DNA of 64,000 nucleotides from Thermomonas aquatica (GTDB taxonomy: Bacteria; Pseudomonadota; Gammaproteobacteria; Xanthomonadales; Xanthomonadaceae), in NCBI RefSeq assembly GCF_006337105.1, contig NZ_CP040871.1:868001-932000 (forward strand), read 5' to 3'. Both the position numbers and the translations under genes were made by a program. Below are positions 12,222-20,518 of the stretch, in pieces. The notes beneath the pieces were generated by a model, which was not told where the DNA came from, searched no databases, and saw only the letters and a list, made by a program, of their open reading frames with translations. Every line of letters begins with the position of its first letter. Within the stretch, counting starts at the first letter, position 1.

Positions 12222-14186
12222 ATGAAACATGCTTCACTCGCCGTCCTGACCGCGCTTACCCTGTTCGCATCGACGCGGGCTGACGCGCAAGCCCCGAGCC
12301 AGATGGACTTCGCAAAGCATTCGGAAGTCAACGATGTTTCGCTTTCGCCAGACGGCAAATATGTCGCCATGGCCATCCCATCCGCAGACGGGATGGAGAC
12401 CCAGCTCCATATCGTCCCGCTCGATGGCAAGGGCAAGGTGCAGGCGCTGCGTTTCGGCCGCCAACAGCACGTGGGGAACATCGTCTGGAGCGACAACGAC
12501 CAAGTGGTGGTGGCGCGGGGCAAGATGGAACCGCTCCAGGCCAGGCCCTACAGCACTGGCGAGCTGATGAGCTCGGATGTCAATGGCAAGACCCAAGAAA
12601 CCTTGTTCGCCTACCTCGTCGGCGACGACGGTATGCGAGCTCGGCACAAGGATCGCGGGTTCGCCAGCGTGGTCAAGGTACTCGACAACGAACCCGGCAA
12701 GGTTCTTGTCGATTTCACCGCATGGCCCGACGACGTGGGCGACGAGAAGCGGACAACGTCGATCTACAAGGTCGATACCCGAACCGGCAATCGGCAAGAG
12801 ATCGAGCAGACCAGGGATACGGCCACTTTCATGTTCGATCACTCCGGCCGAGCTCGCTTGAAGGTCATATCGAACGACAACGACGATCCAGTGCTGATGT
12901 ACCGGCCCGATGCCGGAAGCAAGGACTGGCAGCCGGTGCCGAAGTCGCTTGCGGGCTACAGCATGAGCCTGCTGTACGTCGAGCCCGACGACAACACGGC
13001 CTACGCCACCATCACGGACAAGGGAGAACCCACCCAGCTGTACAAGATCGACCTTGCCAAGGCCACCAGGGTGCGCTTAGCCGGCAGGGACGAAGAATCC
13101 ATCGCCCGAGTGCTTTATTCGGGTCATGACGGGGCACCATTCGCCGTGATCTACGACGAAGCGAAGCCATCCGTGCAGTACCTCGACCCCGCCTCCGAAT
13201 GGGCGAAGCTGCATGCGGGGTTGCTGAAGGCCTTCCCGGGCCAGATGGTGTCGTTCGTCGACTGGACGCGCGACGACGGCATGGCCCTGTTCTATGCATG
13301 GGGGGATCGCAATCCGGGGGCCTACTACCTTCTGGATCGCAAGGCGAACAACAAGATCCAGCTGGTCAACGAATCCATGCCGTGGATGAAGGCGGCATCG
13401 CTTTCCCCGAGCCATCCGATCAGCTTCAAGACCCGCGACGGCCTGAACCTGCATGGCCTGTATACCGCGCCCGCCGGAGGCGGCGCGCGCCCGATGATCG
13501 TGATGCCGCACGGAGGCCCGCACGGCCCATACGACAGCTGGGGTTACGACAGTGATGCGCAGTTCCTCGCCAGCCGTGGTTACGGCGTGCTGCAGATCAA
13601 CTACCGCGGTTCGGGTGGCCGCGGCAAGGACTTCATCGAGAGCGGCTATGGCGAATGGGGCGGCAAGATGCAGGACGACCTCGCCGATGGCGTGAAATGG
13701 GCCATCGACAACAAGATCGCCGATCCGAACCGCATCTGCACCTACGGCGCCAGCTATGGCGGCTACGCATCCCTGATGCAGCAGATCCGCTATCCGGAAC
13801 TGTACAAATGCGCGATCGGCTACGTGGGCGTCTACGACCTGCAGGTGATGAAGAAGGAGGGCGACATCAAGGACAGCGCCTCCGGCAGGCGCTACCTCAA
13901 CCGTGTGCTCGGCACCGACGACGCGAAGCTGAAGGCTTGGTCGCCCGCGCAGAATGTCGACAAGATCAAGGTGCCCGTGTTCCTGGTCCAGGGATCGATC
14001 GACCAACGCGTGCCGATGGAGCAGTTCAACGCGCTGAAGAATGCCTTCAAAGCCGCCGGCGTGCCGATCGAGACCATGGTTGCGCAAGGCGAAGGCCACG
14101 GCTTCTACAAGCCGGAGAACCGCGCCGAACTCTACAAGCGGATGGAGGCGTTCCTGGCCAAGTACATCGGCCCGGGCGCGAAGTAA
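12222..14186 (+). CDS. Exported S9-family prolyl oligopeptidase-like peptidase
   Basis: Secreted or periplasmic serine peptidase of 654 residues. A signal peptide (about 1-23, ending ADAQA) is followed by a beta-propeller-like region (about 30-390) and a C-terminal alpha/beta-hydrolase domain. The catalytic triad is visible: Ser511 in YGASYGGYAS, Asp in QGSIDQRVP, and His626 in GEGHGF. Such enzymes cleave short, often proline-containing peptides and are numerous in Xanthomonadaceae. Another in-frame ATG lies 12 codons upstream; the chosen start places the basic n-region directly before the hydrophobic core. The codon usage is slightly less GC-rich than its neighbours in the first half. A strong terminator follows. 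Confidence 0.88.
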   Translation: MKHASLAVLTALTLFASTRADAQAPSQMDFAKHSEVNDVSLSPDGKYVAMAIPSADGMETQLHIVPLDGKGKVQALRFGRQQHVGNIVWSDNDQVVVARGKMEPLQARPYSTGELMSSDVNGKTQETLFAYLVGDDGMRARHKDRGFASVVKVLDNEPGKVLVDFTAWPDDVGDEKRTTSIYKVDTRTGNRQEIEQTRDTATFMFDHSGRARLKVISNDNDDPVLMYRPDAGSKDWQPVPKSLAGYSMSLLYVEPDDNTAYATITDKGEPTQLYKIDLAKATRVRLAGRDEESIARVLYSGHDGAPFAVIYDEAKPSVQYLDPASEWAKLHAGLLKAFPGQMVSFVDWTRDDGMALFYAWGDRNPGAYYLLDRKANNKIQLVNESMPWMKAASLSPSHPISFKTRDGLNLHGLYTAPAGGGARPMIVMPHGGPHGPYDSWGYDSDAQFLASRGYGVLQINYRGSGGRGKDFIESGYGEWGGKMQDDLADGVKWAIDNKIADPNRICTYGASYGGYASLMQQIRYPELYKCAIGYVGVYDLQVMKKEGDIKDSASGRRYLNRVLGTDDAKLKAWSPAQNVDKIKVPVFLVQGSIDQRVPMEQFNALKNAFKAAGVPIETMVAQGEGHGFYKPENRAELYKRMEAFLAKYIGPGAK

Positions 14187-14206
14187 ACCCGCGCGGAGGT
14201 TGCAAG

Positions 14207-14229
14207 AGGGCGGCTCCGGCCGCCCTTTT
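14207..14229 (+). terminator. Intrinsic terminator after the S9 peptidase gene
   Basis: Perfect 8-bp stem (AGGGCGGC / GCCGCCCT) with a TCCG loop, followed by TTT. It lies 20 bases after the peptidase stop and just before the convergent hutG-like stop codon. Confidence 0.85.
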
Positions 14230-14234
14230 CGCTT

Positions 14235-15023
14235 TCACCCTTCCAATGCGATCCCCAGCAATCGCCGCAGCAGCGGCTGCAATGCCGCGGCCTTCGCCTC
14301 GTCGTACTCGAAGCCGTCCTCGTCCATGTAGGTGCGCTGGCTGAGTTCCAGCTGGATCGCGTCGATGCCGCTGCCCGGGTCGGCGTAGTGGCGGGTGATG
14401 TGGCCGCCCTTGAAGCGGCCATTCGCAACCCAGTCGTACTCCGCCTGCGCGGCCAGCGCGGCCTCGAGCCGCGCCTGCAGCGCCGGCGAACAGCTCGCCC
14501 CGCTCGCGGTGCCCAGGTTGAGGTCGGGCAACCGGCCCTCGAACAGGAACGGCAGGCCGCTGCCCTTGATCGAGTGCCCTTCCCACAGCACAGCGCGCCC
14601 GTGCTCGGCGCGGATGCGGTCCAGTTCCTCGCGCAACGCCGAGTGATACGGCCGCCAGTACGTGTCGATGCGCGACACCACTTCGCCGGCATCGGGCTCC
14701 CTGCCCGGCAGGTACACCGGCTCGCCGGTGAAGCGCAGCAGCGGCACCAGGCCGGTGGTGTTCTGGCCGGGATACAGGCTGGTGTCGTCCTCGCCGCGGT
14801 TGAGGTCGATCACGTAGCGCGAATGCGTCGGCACCAGGATCGACGCGCCGAGCGCGCGCGCGAATGCGTACAGCCGCGAGACGTGCCAGTCGGTATCCGG
14901 TGCGCGGCGTGCCTCGGGGGTCATCCGCGCCGCCAGTGCCGCCGGGATCGCGCTGCCATCGTGCGGCAGGCTGACCAGCAGCGGCGCGCTGCCGCGATGC
15001 AGGGTGCAGATCTCGAGGCTCAT
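14235..15023 (-). CDS. hutG: N-formylglutamate amidohydrolase family protein
   Basis: Zinc-dependent hydrolase of 262 residues related to N-formylglutamate deformylase, the last step of one histidine degradation route. Motifs are LPHDGSAIP (about 19-27), VIDLNRGEDD (about 70-79), WEGHSIKG, and FKGGHITRHYADP. No other hut gene lies nearby. Its ATG overlaps the stop of an amino-acid oxidase gene (ATGA), so the two proteins probably work on the same compound; the true substrate may be another N-formyl or N-acyl amino acid. The gene symbol is therefore a family label. Confidence 0.8.
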   Translation of the reverse strand: MSLEICTLHRGSAPLLVSLPHDGSAIPAALAARMTPEARRAPDTDWHVSRLYAFARALGASILVPTHSRYVIDLNRGEDDTSLYPGQNTTGLVPLLRFTGEPVYLPGREPDAGEVVSRIDTYWRPYHSALREELDRIRAEHGRAVLWEGHSIKGSGLPFLFEGRLPDLNLGTASGASCSPALQARLEAALAAQAEYDWVANGRFKGGHITRHYADPGSGIDAIQLELSQRTYMDEDGFEYDEAKAAALQPLLRRLLGIALEG

Positions 15024-16291
15024 GCGAAGCGCGCCGGATCGAAGGCACTCGGCTGCACCGCAGGCGTACGGCCTGCCATGAGATCCGCCAGCATCTGCCC
15101 GGTGCCTGCGCTCATGCCCACGCCCATCATGCCGTGGCCGGTCGCCAGCCACAGGCGCTTGTGGCCGGGCGCGCGGCCGATCAGCGGGATGTCGTCGCGG
15201 CTCATCGGCCGCCAGCCGAACCAGCGCTCGCGCAATTCCGGGCCGACCGGATGCTGCAGGTACTTGCGCGCGCCGCGTTCCAGCGCGCCCAGCCTGCGCT
15301 CGTTGAGGCTGGTGTCGTAACCGGAGAATTCCATGGTGCTGCCGAGGCGGAAACCGCTGCCCCAGGCAGTCACGCAGACCGAGACCTCGCGCAGGGTCAA
15401 CGGCCGCTTCGGCACCACGGCCGGCGCGCTGTAGGTCATCGAGTAGCCCTTGCCGGGCTGGATCGCCTTGCGCAGCCATGGCAGGCCCACCGCGCGGGCG
15501 ATGGTGGGCGACCATGCGCCGGCCGCGATCACCGCATCGTGGGCGTGGATGTCGCCCTGCGCGGTGGCCGCGCGCACGCCGTCCGCATCGGAGCGCAGCG
15601 ATTGCAGGGCGCACTGCTCGACGATGACCCCGCCGCGCTCGCGCACCGCGCGCGCAAGCTCCGCCACGTAGCGGTCGGGCCGCAGCGCGGCATCGCCGGC
15701 GAAACGGATCGCCCCGACCACGCCCGGCTTCAGCGCCGGCTCCTGCGCCTCGTAGGCGGGGCCGTCGATGATCTCGGCCTCGATCCCGAACTCGCGCAGC
15801 AAGGGCAGGTCCTGCATCTCGTGCTCCATCGCCTGCCGGCTGTGGAACACGTAGTCCTCGCCGCTTTCCATGAACTCGCACTGCAGGCCGTAATCGCGCA
15901 CCCAGTCGGCGATGCGCCGGCGCGAATCGTTGAGCATCGCCGACTTCGCCCGCGCGCTGGCGATCCAGTCGCGATGGTTGCAGCGCATCGCGAAGCCGAG
16001 CAGCCAGCGCCACAGCGCCGGATCGAAGCGCGGCGGGATGTACAGCGGCGCATCCGGGGTCAGCATCCAGCGCATGGCGCGGCCGATGGTGCCAGGCGCG
16101 GCCAGCGGCGGCGCGTGGCTCGGGGTGAGCGTGCCGCAATTGCCATGCGATGCGCCGCCGCCGATGCGCCCCGCATCCAGCACGCGGACCTCGCGGCCAT
16201 CCTGGAGCAAGGCCAGCGCGGCGGCCAGGCCGGAGACGCCGGCGCCGACCACCAGCACATCGGTTCGGTTGTGGTCCTGTTGCTGCGTCAC
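15020..16291 (-). CDS. FAD-dependent D-amino-acid dehydrogenase-like oxidoreductase
   Basis: Flavoprotein of 423 residues in the DAO/DadA superfamily. The FAD-binding Rossmann motif VVGAGVSGLAAAL is at about residues 14-26, and the C-terminal flavin segment reads LATGHGMMGVGMSAGTG. A WFGWRPMSRDD segment typical of DadA-type enzymes precedes it. It probably oxidises a D- or imino-acid to the oxo acid with electrons passing to the respiratory chain. The start is GTG at 16291; no strong ribosome-binding site is evident. It overlaps the N-formylglutamate amidohydrolase-like gene by four bases. Substrate is not readable. Confidence 0.82.
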   Translation of the reverse strand: MTQQQDHNRTDVLVVGAGVSGLAAALALLQDGREVRVLDAGRIGGGASHGNCGTLTPSHAPPLAAPGTIGRAMRWMLTPDAPLYIPPRFDPALWRWLLGFAMRCNHRDWIASARAKSAMLNDSRRRIADWVRDYGLQCEFMESGEDYVFHSRQAMEHEMQDLPLLREFGIEAEIIDGPAYEAQEPALKPGVVGAIRFAGDAALRPDRYVAELARAVRERGGVIVEQCALQSLRSDADGVRAATAQGDIHAHDAVIAAGAWSPTIARAVGLPWLRKAIQPGKGYSMTYSAPAVVPKRPLTLREVSVCVTAWGSGFRLGSTMEFSGYDTSLNERRLGALERGARKYLQHPVGPELRERWFGWRPMSRDDIPLIGRAPGHKRLWLATGHGMMGVGMSAGTGQMLADLMAGRTPAVQPSAFDPARFA

Positions 16292-16360
16292 GTCGATGCT
16301 GTCCCGATGGCGACACCAACCGCCATTATCCGGGCAACTCGCGCCTGCGCCATCCTCGCT

Positions 16361-17815
16361 TCAGGCCGCCGCCGCCAGCCGCAGCGGCGGCCGGGTCCCG
16401 TAGGTGATCCAGCGCCACAACCACTCGATCGGCCCGAAGCGGAACCTCGACAGCCACCAGCGGCTGAGCAGGACCTGCAGCGCGAACACCGCCAGCACGT
16501 ACAGCAGCTGCTGCCCGCGCGGCATGCCCCAATGGCCCAGGCCGTAGCCGTAGAAGAACAGCGTGCCGAGCGCGGACTGCATCAGGTAGTTGGTCAGCGC
16601 CATGCGGCCGACCGGCGCCAGTTGCGCCAGCCAGCGGCGCCAGCGGCCGTGGAAGAGCAGCACCACCGCGGCGAGATAGCCGATGCAGGCCGGCAGGTTG
16701 CCGAAGAACGCCAATCCGGTCGCCAGCTGGAACGGGCCGTCGTTGTGCCCGGGCACGTGGGTCAGGGCGATGCGCGCGGCGACCAGGCTCATGCCCAGCC
16801 CGAGCGGGATGCCGATCCATGCCATCTGCCGGAACAGCCGGAGGTGCGCGGCGGGATCCGTCATCACCCCGGAGCGGACGAACCACGCACCCAGCAGGAA
16901 CACCCCGACCACGATGAAAGCGAACCCCATGTTCGGACCCAGGTGCTTCACGAAGGACTGCGCGCGCCAGGCGGTGGCTTCGGCGTAGCGGCCGCCACGC
17001 ATCACCCGCGTCTCCTCGGCCAGCTCCCGGGCATGCTCCCCGCGCCGTTCCGCGCGCTTTTCGATCGCCTCGGCGACCGCCTGCTTCTGCTCCGGGGTCT
17101 TCGCTTCCGCCAGCTGGATGCGGTCGCGCTCGGCTTCCGGCGGCTGTCCCATCATCACCGCGCCACCGATCGCCATCGCCAGCGAGGGCAGCAGGTACAG
17201 CGCCAGGCCCGCGGCGCGCAGGCCCGACAACGGCCAGCGCCGCAAGGCATAGGCCACGACGCCGAGCAGGAGCAGCGGAATGCCGAATCCGAGCATCGGC
17301 TGCCATGGCAGCGCATGGCCGAGGCGACCCGCCACGCCGAACCCGGCCGCGCATGCCAGCAGCAGCACGCCCAGCCACAGCAGCGCCTGCGGCTTGGCGT
17401 AGAACACCACCATCAGCAGCAATGCGCCGGTGGCGTAGCTGAAGAGGATGTCGCCGGTCCACAGGCAGATGAAGTGCAGCGCGCCGAACGCCGCCAGCGC
17501 CAGCGTGCGCCGCAGGTAGGGGGCGAAGAAGCCGCGCCCCGCCTGTTCGGCACGGGCGAGCATCACCGCGAAGCCCATCCCGAACAGCAACGAGAACATG
17601 GTCCAGAACTTGCCGCGGACGAACACATGGACGAACCAGCCGGCCCAGAAGTCGATCCCGGTCGCGCCGGCCGGCATGCCGGCATCGAGGTCGCCCAATG
17701 GACGATTGAAGAACTCGACGTTCATCAACGCGATGCCCAGCAAGGCGAATCCGCGCACCACGTCCAGCGTCTGGATGCGGTCGCGGATCGCGACCGGACG
17801 GAACTCTGCGTTCAC
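16361..17815 (-). CDS. DUF418 (YeiB-like) membrane protein
   Basis: Polytopic membrane protein of 484 residues. The N-terminal RIQTLDVVRGFALLGI motif (about 13-28) and the C-terminal DUF418 region, with GRMALTNYLMQS and the FRFGPIEWLWR segment, identify the YeiB/DUF418 family, which is related to acyltransferase-like membrane proteins of uncertain function. About ten hydrophobic helices are visible, interrupted by a charged loop (about 225-275) rich in Glu, Arg and Lys. The start codon is GTG or ATG-like at 17815 on the minus strand. It stands alone, with 142 bp to slyD upstream. Confidence 0.85.
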   Translation of the reverse strand: MNAEFRPVAIRDRIQTLDVVRGFALLGIALMNVEFFNRPLGDLDAGMPAGATGIDFWAGWFVHVFVRGKFWTMFSLLFGMGFAVMLARAEQAGRGFFAPYLRRTLALAAFGALHFICLWTGDILFSYATGALLLMVVFYAKPQALLWLGVLLLACAAGFGVAGRLGHALPWQPMLGFGIPLLLLGVVAYALRRWPLSGLRAAGLALYLLPSLAMAIGGAVMMGQPPEAERDRIQLAEAKTPEQKQAVAEAIEKRAERRGEHARELAEETRVMRGGRYAEATAWRAQSFVKHLGPNMGFAFIVVGVFLLGAWFVRSGVMTDPAAHLRLFRQMAWIGIPLGLGMSLVAARIALTHVPGHNDGPFQLATGLAFFGNLPACIGYLAAVVLLFHGRWRRWLAQLAPVGRMALTNYLMQSALGTLFFYGYGLGHWGMPRGQQLLYVLAVFALQVLLSRWWLSRFRFGPIEWLWRWITYGTRPPLRLAAAA

Positions 17816-17912
17816 TCGACATCCCCCGATGTGATGCGCCGATTAGCGCATGCCGGCGGGTGCCCCTCAAGGGGCCGGAAGTCATTGCGCTTGCCGTCCG
17901 CGGAAACGGACA

Positions 17913-17932
17913 CGGCCCGCTTTCGCGGGCCG
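17913..17932 (-). terminator. GC-rich hairpin between slyD and the DUF418 gene
   Basis: CGGCCCGC/GCGGGCCG forms an 8-bp stem with a four-base loop, 25 bases after the slyD stop in its direction of transcription. There is no clear T-run, so it may only slow or protect the transcript end. Confidence 0.4.
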
Positions 17933-17957
17933 TTCCGGGTAACGCGGTTGCCGTGGC

Positions 17958-18440
17958 TTAGTGCTGGTGGCCGCCGTCGCCATGGACATGGCCGTGGGCC
18001 AGTTCCTCGGCGCTGGCCTCGCGCACTTCGACGATCTCGATGTCGAAGTCCAGGTCCTTGCCGGCCATCGGGTGGTTGAGGTCGACGTCGACCACGCTCA
18101 TGCCCACCTTCTCGATGGTGACCGCGCGCGGGCCGAAGTTGGTCTGCAGCACCACCTGCATGCCCGGCTCCAGCTTCTGCGCGCCGAAGTGCTTCTTCGG
18201 GATGCGCTGGCTGAGGCCGTCGCGGCGCTCGCCGTAGGCTTCGGCGGCCGGCACCGTGGTCTTGAAGTTGTCGCCGGCCTCGCGGCCGTCCATCGCCTTC
18301 TCCAGGCCGGGGATGATGTTGCCGTGGCCGAACAGGATGGCGAGCGGCTGGCCGCCGTCCTTCGAATTCTCCACCGACTCCTGGCCGGTTTCGGCAACGG
18401 CGTAGTGGAAGCGGACGACGCGGTCTTTCTCGATCTTCAT
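17958..18440 (-). CDS. slyD: FKBP-type peptidyl-prolyl isomerase SlyD
   Basis: Cytosolic folding helper with prolyl isomerase and chaperone activity, and often metal binding. The 160-residue protein begins MKIEKDRVVRFHY, has the FKBP core with the IPGLEKAMDG segment (about 46-55), the inserted IF (chaperone) domain around residues 70-120, and a histidine-rich tail (HGHVHGDGGHQH) suited to nickel or zinc, as in SlyD. The ATG at 18440 is favoured over an upstream ATG because the latter adds a non-homologous alanine/proline-rich stretch. Divergent from an NlpC/P60 lipoprotein gene. Confidence 0.93.
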   Translation of the reverse strand: MKIEKDRVVRFHYAVAETGQESVENSKDGGQPLAILFGHGNIIPGLEKAMDGREAGDNFKTTVPAAEAYGERRDGLSQRIPKKHFGAQKLEPGMQVVLQTNFGPRAVTIEKVGMSVVDVDLNHPMAGKDLDFDIEIVEVREASAEELAHGHVHGDGGHQH

Positions 18441-18501
18441 GAGTGCTCTGCTTTCGGTGGGGGCGCTTGCCGCCGCGGGGCGATGCGGGAACACTGCGCG
18501 G

Positions 18502-19056
18502 ATGACGGAACCAGCCGACTGCCAACAGCGACCGGGCGCGCATTATCGGCGCAATGCCCTGCTGGCGCTATCGACCGCCCTGCTGCTGGCCGGCTGCGGC
18601 GGCAGCGGGAACGTCCGCCCGACCGCCAAGGCGAACCCCACGCCACGCGCCTGGGCCGATGCCCGCCCGGTCGATCCGGCCAAGGCCAATGCCGTGCTGA
18701 TGCGGGCGATCAGCCTGGTCGGCACGCCCTATCGCTATGGCGGCAATACCCCGGAAGGCGGCTTCGACTGCAGCGGGCTGGTCAACTACGTCTACCGCGA
18801 CATGCTCGACCTGCGCCTGCCGCGCACCTCGAGGGAACTGGCCGCCCTTGAAGGGCCGAGAATCGCCCCGGACCGGCTGGCCAGCGGCGACCTGGTGTTC
18901 TTCGGCAGCGGCGGCACGGTCAGCCATGTCGGCATCTACGTCGGCGAAGGCCGCTTCGTGCATGCCCCGAGCAGCGGCGGAACCGTGCGCCTGGACCGCC
19001 TGGACGGCAGTTGGTGGCGGGATCACTACAGCGGCGCGCGCAGATTGCTGAATTGA
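18502..19056 (+). CDS. NlpC/P60 lipoprotein, putative peptidoglycan endopeptidase
   Basis: Predicted lipoprotein of 184 residues with a long basic n-region, a hydrophobic core and the lipobox LLLAGC (about Cys36). The C-terminal two thirds is an NlpC/P60 domain: catalytic Cys in FDCSGLVNY, His in VSHVGIYVG, and the third polar residue in VHAPSSGG. Such enzymes cut the stem-peptide or cross-link bond in peptidoglycan (Spr/MepS-like). The ATG at 18502 is preferred to one at 18439 because the earlier start overlaps slyD and adds no signal features. The next gene encodes a second member of the family. Confidence 0.88.
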   Translation: MTEPADCQQRPGAHYRRNALLALSTALLLAGCGGSGNVRPTAKANPTPRAWADARPVDPAKANAVLMRAISLVGTPYRYGGNTPEGGFDCSGLVNYVYRDMLDLRLPRTSRELAALEGPRIAPDRLASGDLVFFGSGGTVSHVGIYVGEGRFVHAPSSGGTVRLDRLDGSWWRDHYSGARRLLN

Positions 19057-19219
19057 TTCAAGGACTTGGAAAATTCCGCTTGATCACAAAGATGAACAGG
19101 GGCAGGTTTCGTTTTTGTGACCTGTCGGCCTATTCATTTGCGTTCGGCTAACGAAATTTGAACCCCCTGCCCGGATTTCGCGGGCATAGTCGCCCCTGGT
19201 TTTTATTCGTGATGACCGC
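19057..19219. promoter_or_regulatory. AT-richer intergenic region with inverted repeats
   Basis: This 163-bp gap is clearly less GC-rich than its surroundings. It contains TCACAAA (19084-19090) paired with TTTGTGA (19114-19120), and GGGCAGGTTTCG (19100-19111) that can pair with CGAAA (19152-19156) and CCTGCCC (19166-19172). The two pairings exclude each other in part. It probably holds the promoter and leader of the second NlpC/P60 gene. A short ORF (ATG ACC GCG TGA, 19212) overlaps its GTG start. Regulation is not shown. Confidence 0.35.
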
Positions 19220-19867
19220 GTGACGACAGCGACCCTGCCCCACGGCCATTCCGCCGCCCGCCCCGCCCGCCGGGGACTCCGTCTTTTCCTCGCCTTCGCC
19301 CTGGCCGCATGCGCCGCGCCGGCGATGGCGTTCAATCCGGTCGAATTGCCGGCCGATGCCGCCACCACGGCCACCCTGGCCCCGCTCGACGCGGTGGCCC
19401 CGGTCGACCTGGCCAGCCCCGACAACGCCCCGCTGGCCGCGCAGATCGCCGTGCTGCAGCAGGCGCAGGCCTCGCCCAGCACCTCGTCGCGGATCAAGAC
19501 CGTGCTGCAGCGCGCGTTCGCCCTGCTCGGCACGCCCTATCGCTGGGGCGGCACCAGCCCGGAGCGCGGCTTCGACTGCAGCGGTCTGGTCGGTTACGTG
19601 TTCCGCAGCATCGGCGTCGACCTGCCGCGCGTGTCGCGCGCGATGGCCCATGAAGGCACCGCCATCACCGACCGCAGCGCGCTGGCCGAGGGCGACCTGG
19701 TGTTCTTCGGCAAGCGCGGCAAGGTGGACCATGTCGGCATCTACATCGGCGAAGGCAAGTTCCTGCACGCCCCGCGCACCGGCCGCGACGTCACCGTGTC
19801 GACCCTGAGCACCGGGTACTGGAGCCAGAAGTACCTGGAAGCGCGCCGGCTCGCCACCGGCAGCTGA
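19220..19867 (+). CDS. Exported NlpC/P60 endopeptidase
   Basis: Secreted peptidoglycan hydrolase candidate of 215 residues. A signal peptide with a twin-arginine-poor, arginine-rich n-region and an AAPAMA cleavage site (about 36) precedes an alanine-rich linker and an NlpC/P60 domain (about 95-213): Cys in FDCSGLVGY, His in VDHVGIYIGEG, and LHAPRTGRDV. It lacks a lipobox, unlike the preceding paralogue, so it is expected in the periplasm or outside. The start is GTG at 19220. The domain is closely similar to that of the upstream gene, suggesting local duplication followed by a change of localisation signal. Confidence 0.88.
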   Translation: MTTATLPHGHSAARPARRGLRLFLAFALAACAAPAMAFNPVELPADAATTATLAPLDAVAPVDLASPDNAPLAAQIAVLQQAQASPSTSSRIKTVLQRAFALLGTPYRWGGTSPERGFDCSGLVGYVFRSIGVDLPRVSRAMAHEGTAITDRSALAEGDLVFFGKRGKVDHVGIYIGEGKFLHAPRTGRDVTVSTLSTGYWSQKYLEARRLATGS

Positions 19868-19888
19868 TCCGCCGCCGGCTCGACAGCG

Positions 19889-19914
19889 AAACGCCGCCCC
19901 CGGGCGGCGTTTTT
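19889..19914. terminator. Bidirectional intrinsic terminator
   Basis: AAACGCCGCCC and GGGCGGCGTTT are perfect complements with a two-base centre and T-run on the plus strand, A-run mirrored on the minus strand. It lies between the convergent NlpC/P60 and thioesterase genes and can serve both. Confidence 0.85.
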
Positions 19915-19937
19915 CGTGGTGGCGGCTCCGCTGCGGC

Positions 19938-20426
19938 TCAGTCGATGGCGTCCCGGTAGCGGGCCACGGTCTGTTCGATGCCCTTGCTCAAGGCCATCAC
20001 CTGGGTGGCGTATTCGGACAGGCGCTTGTCCTCGTCGCTGACCGGGGTCCAGGCCGGCACCTGCACCGGCTTGCCGGCCTCGTCCACCGCCACGAACACG
20101 ATCACGCAATGCGTGCACAGGCGTTCGCCGCCATCGTCCATCGGATCCCGTGCGCGCACGTCCACCGCGAAGTGCATCGAGCTGGTGCCGGTGTAGACCA
20201 GCGTGGTGTCGACCGTGACCAGGTCGCTGATCCGGATCGGCGCGACGAAGCGGATCCCGCCCACCGCCACGGTCACGCTGTATTTCCCGCTCCAGCCGAC
20301 CGCCGCGGCATAGCCGGCCTGGTCGATCCACTTCATCACCTGCCCGCCATGCACCTTGCCGCCGTAGTTCACGTCGGTGGGCTCGGCGAGGAAGCGCATG
20401 GTCAGTTCGCGTTGGCGTCCGCTCAT
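19938..20426 (-). CDS. Acyl-CoA thioesterase (YciA-like hotdog)
   Basis: Cytosolic hotdog-fold thioesterase of 162 residues that releases free acids from acyl-CoA. The family motif GGKVHGGQVMKWIDQAGY (about 22-39) with the Asp-containing helix is present, and the core VDTTLVYTGTSSMHF strand follows. The C-terminal 25 residues are helical and charged. Length and motifs match the acyl-CoA hydrolase (YciA/BFIT-type single-domain) group. It stands alone and converges with the NlpC/P60 gene across a shared terminator. Preferred chain length cannot be read from sequence. Confidence 0.9.
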   Translation of the reverse strand: MSGRQRELTMRFLAEPTDVNYGGKVHGGQVMKWIDQAGYAAAVGWSGKYSVTVAVGGIRFVAPIRISDLVTVDTTLVYTGTSSMHFAVDVRARDPMDDGGERLCTHCVIVFVAVDEAGKPVQVPAWTPVSDEDKRLSEYATQVMALSKGIEQTVARYRDAID

Positions 20427-20518
20427 CGTTCCCCCTTGTCGCGGCCATCCTACGCCGCGGCTTGCGGGAAGCGTACCTACGCGCGATGCTCGCGCGGGGA
20501 CTCTTCGAGGGGATGCAG

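Noticed and set aside
15134..18079. 981-codon plus-strand open frame
   Set aside because: It lies opposite the oxidase, DUF418 and slyD genes; the translation is Arg/Gln/His-rich without any domain.
19212..19223. ATG ACC GCG TGA upstream of the NlpC/P60 gene as a regulatory leader peptide
   Set aside because: It is too short to judge and has no ribosome-binding site; I mention it only within the leader region.
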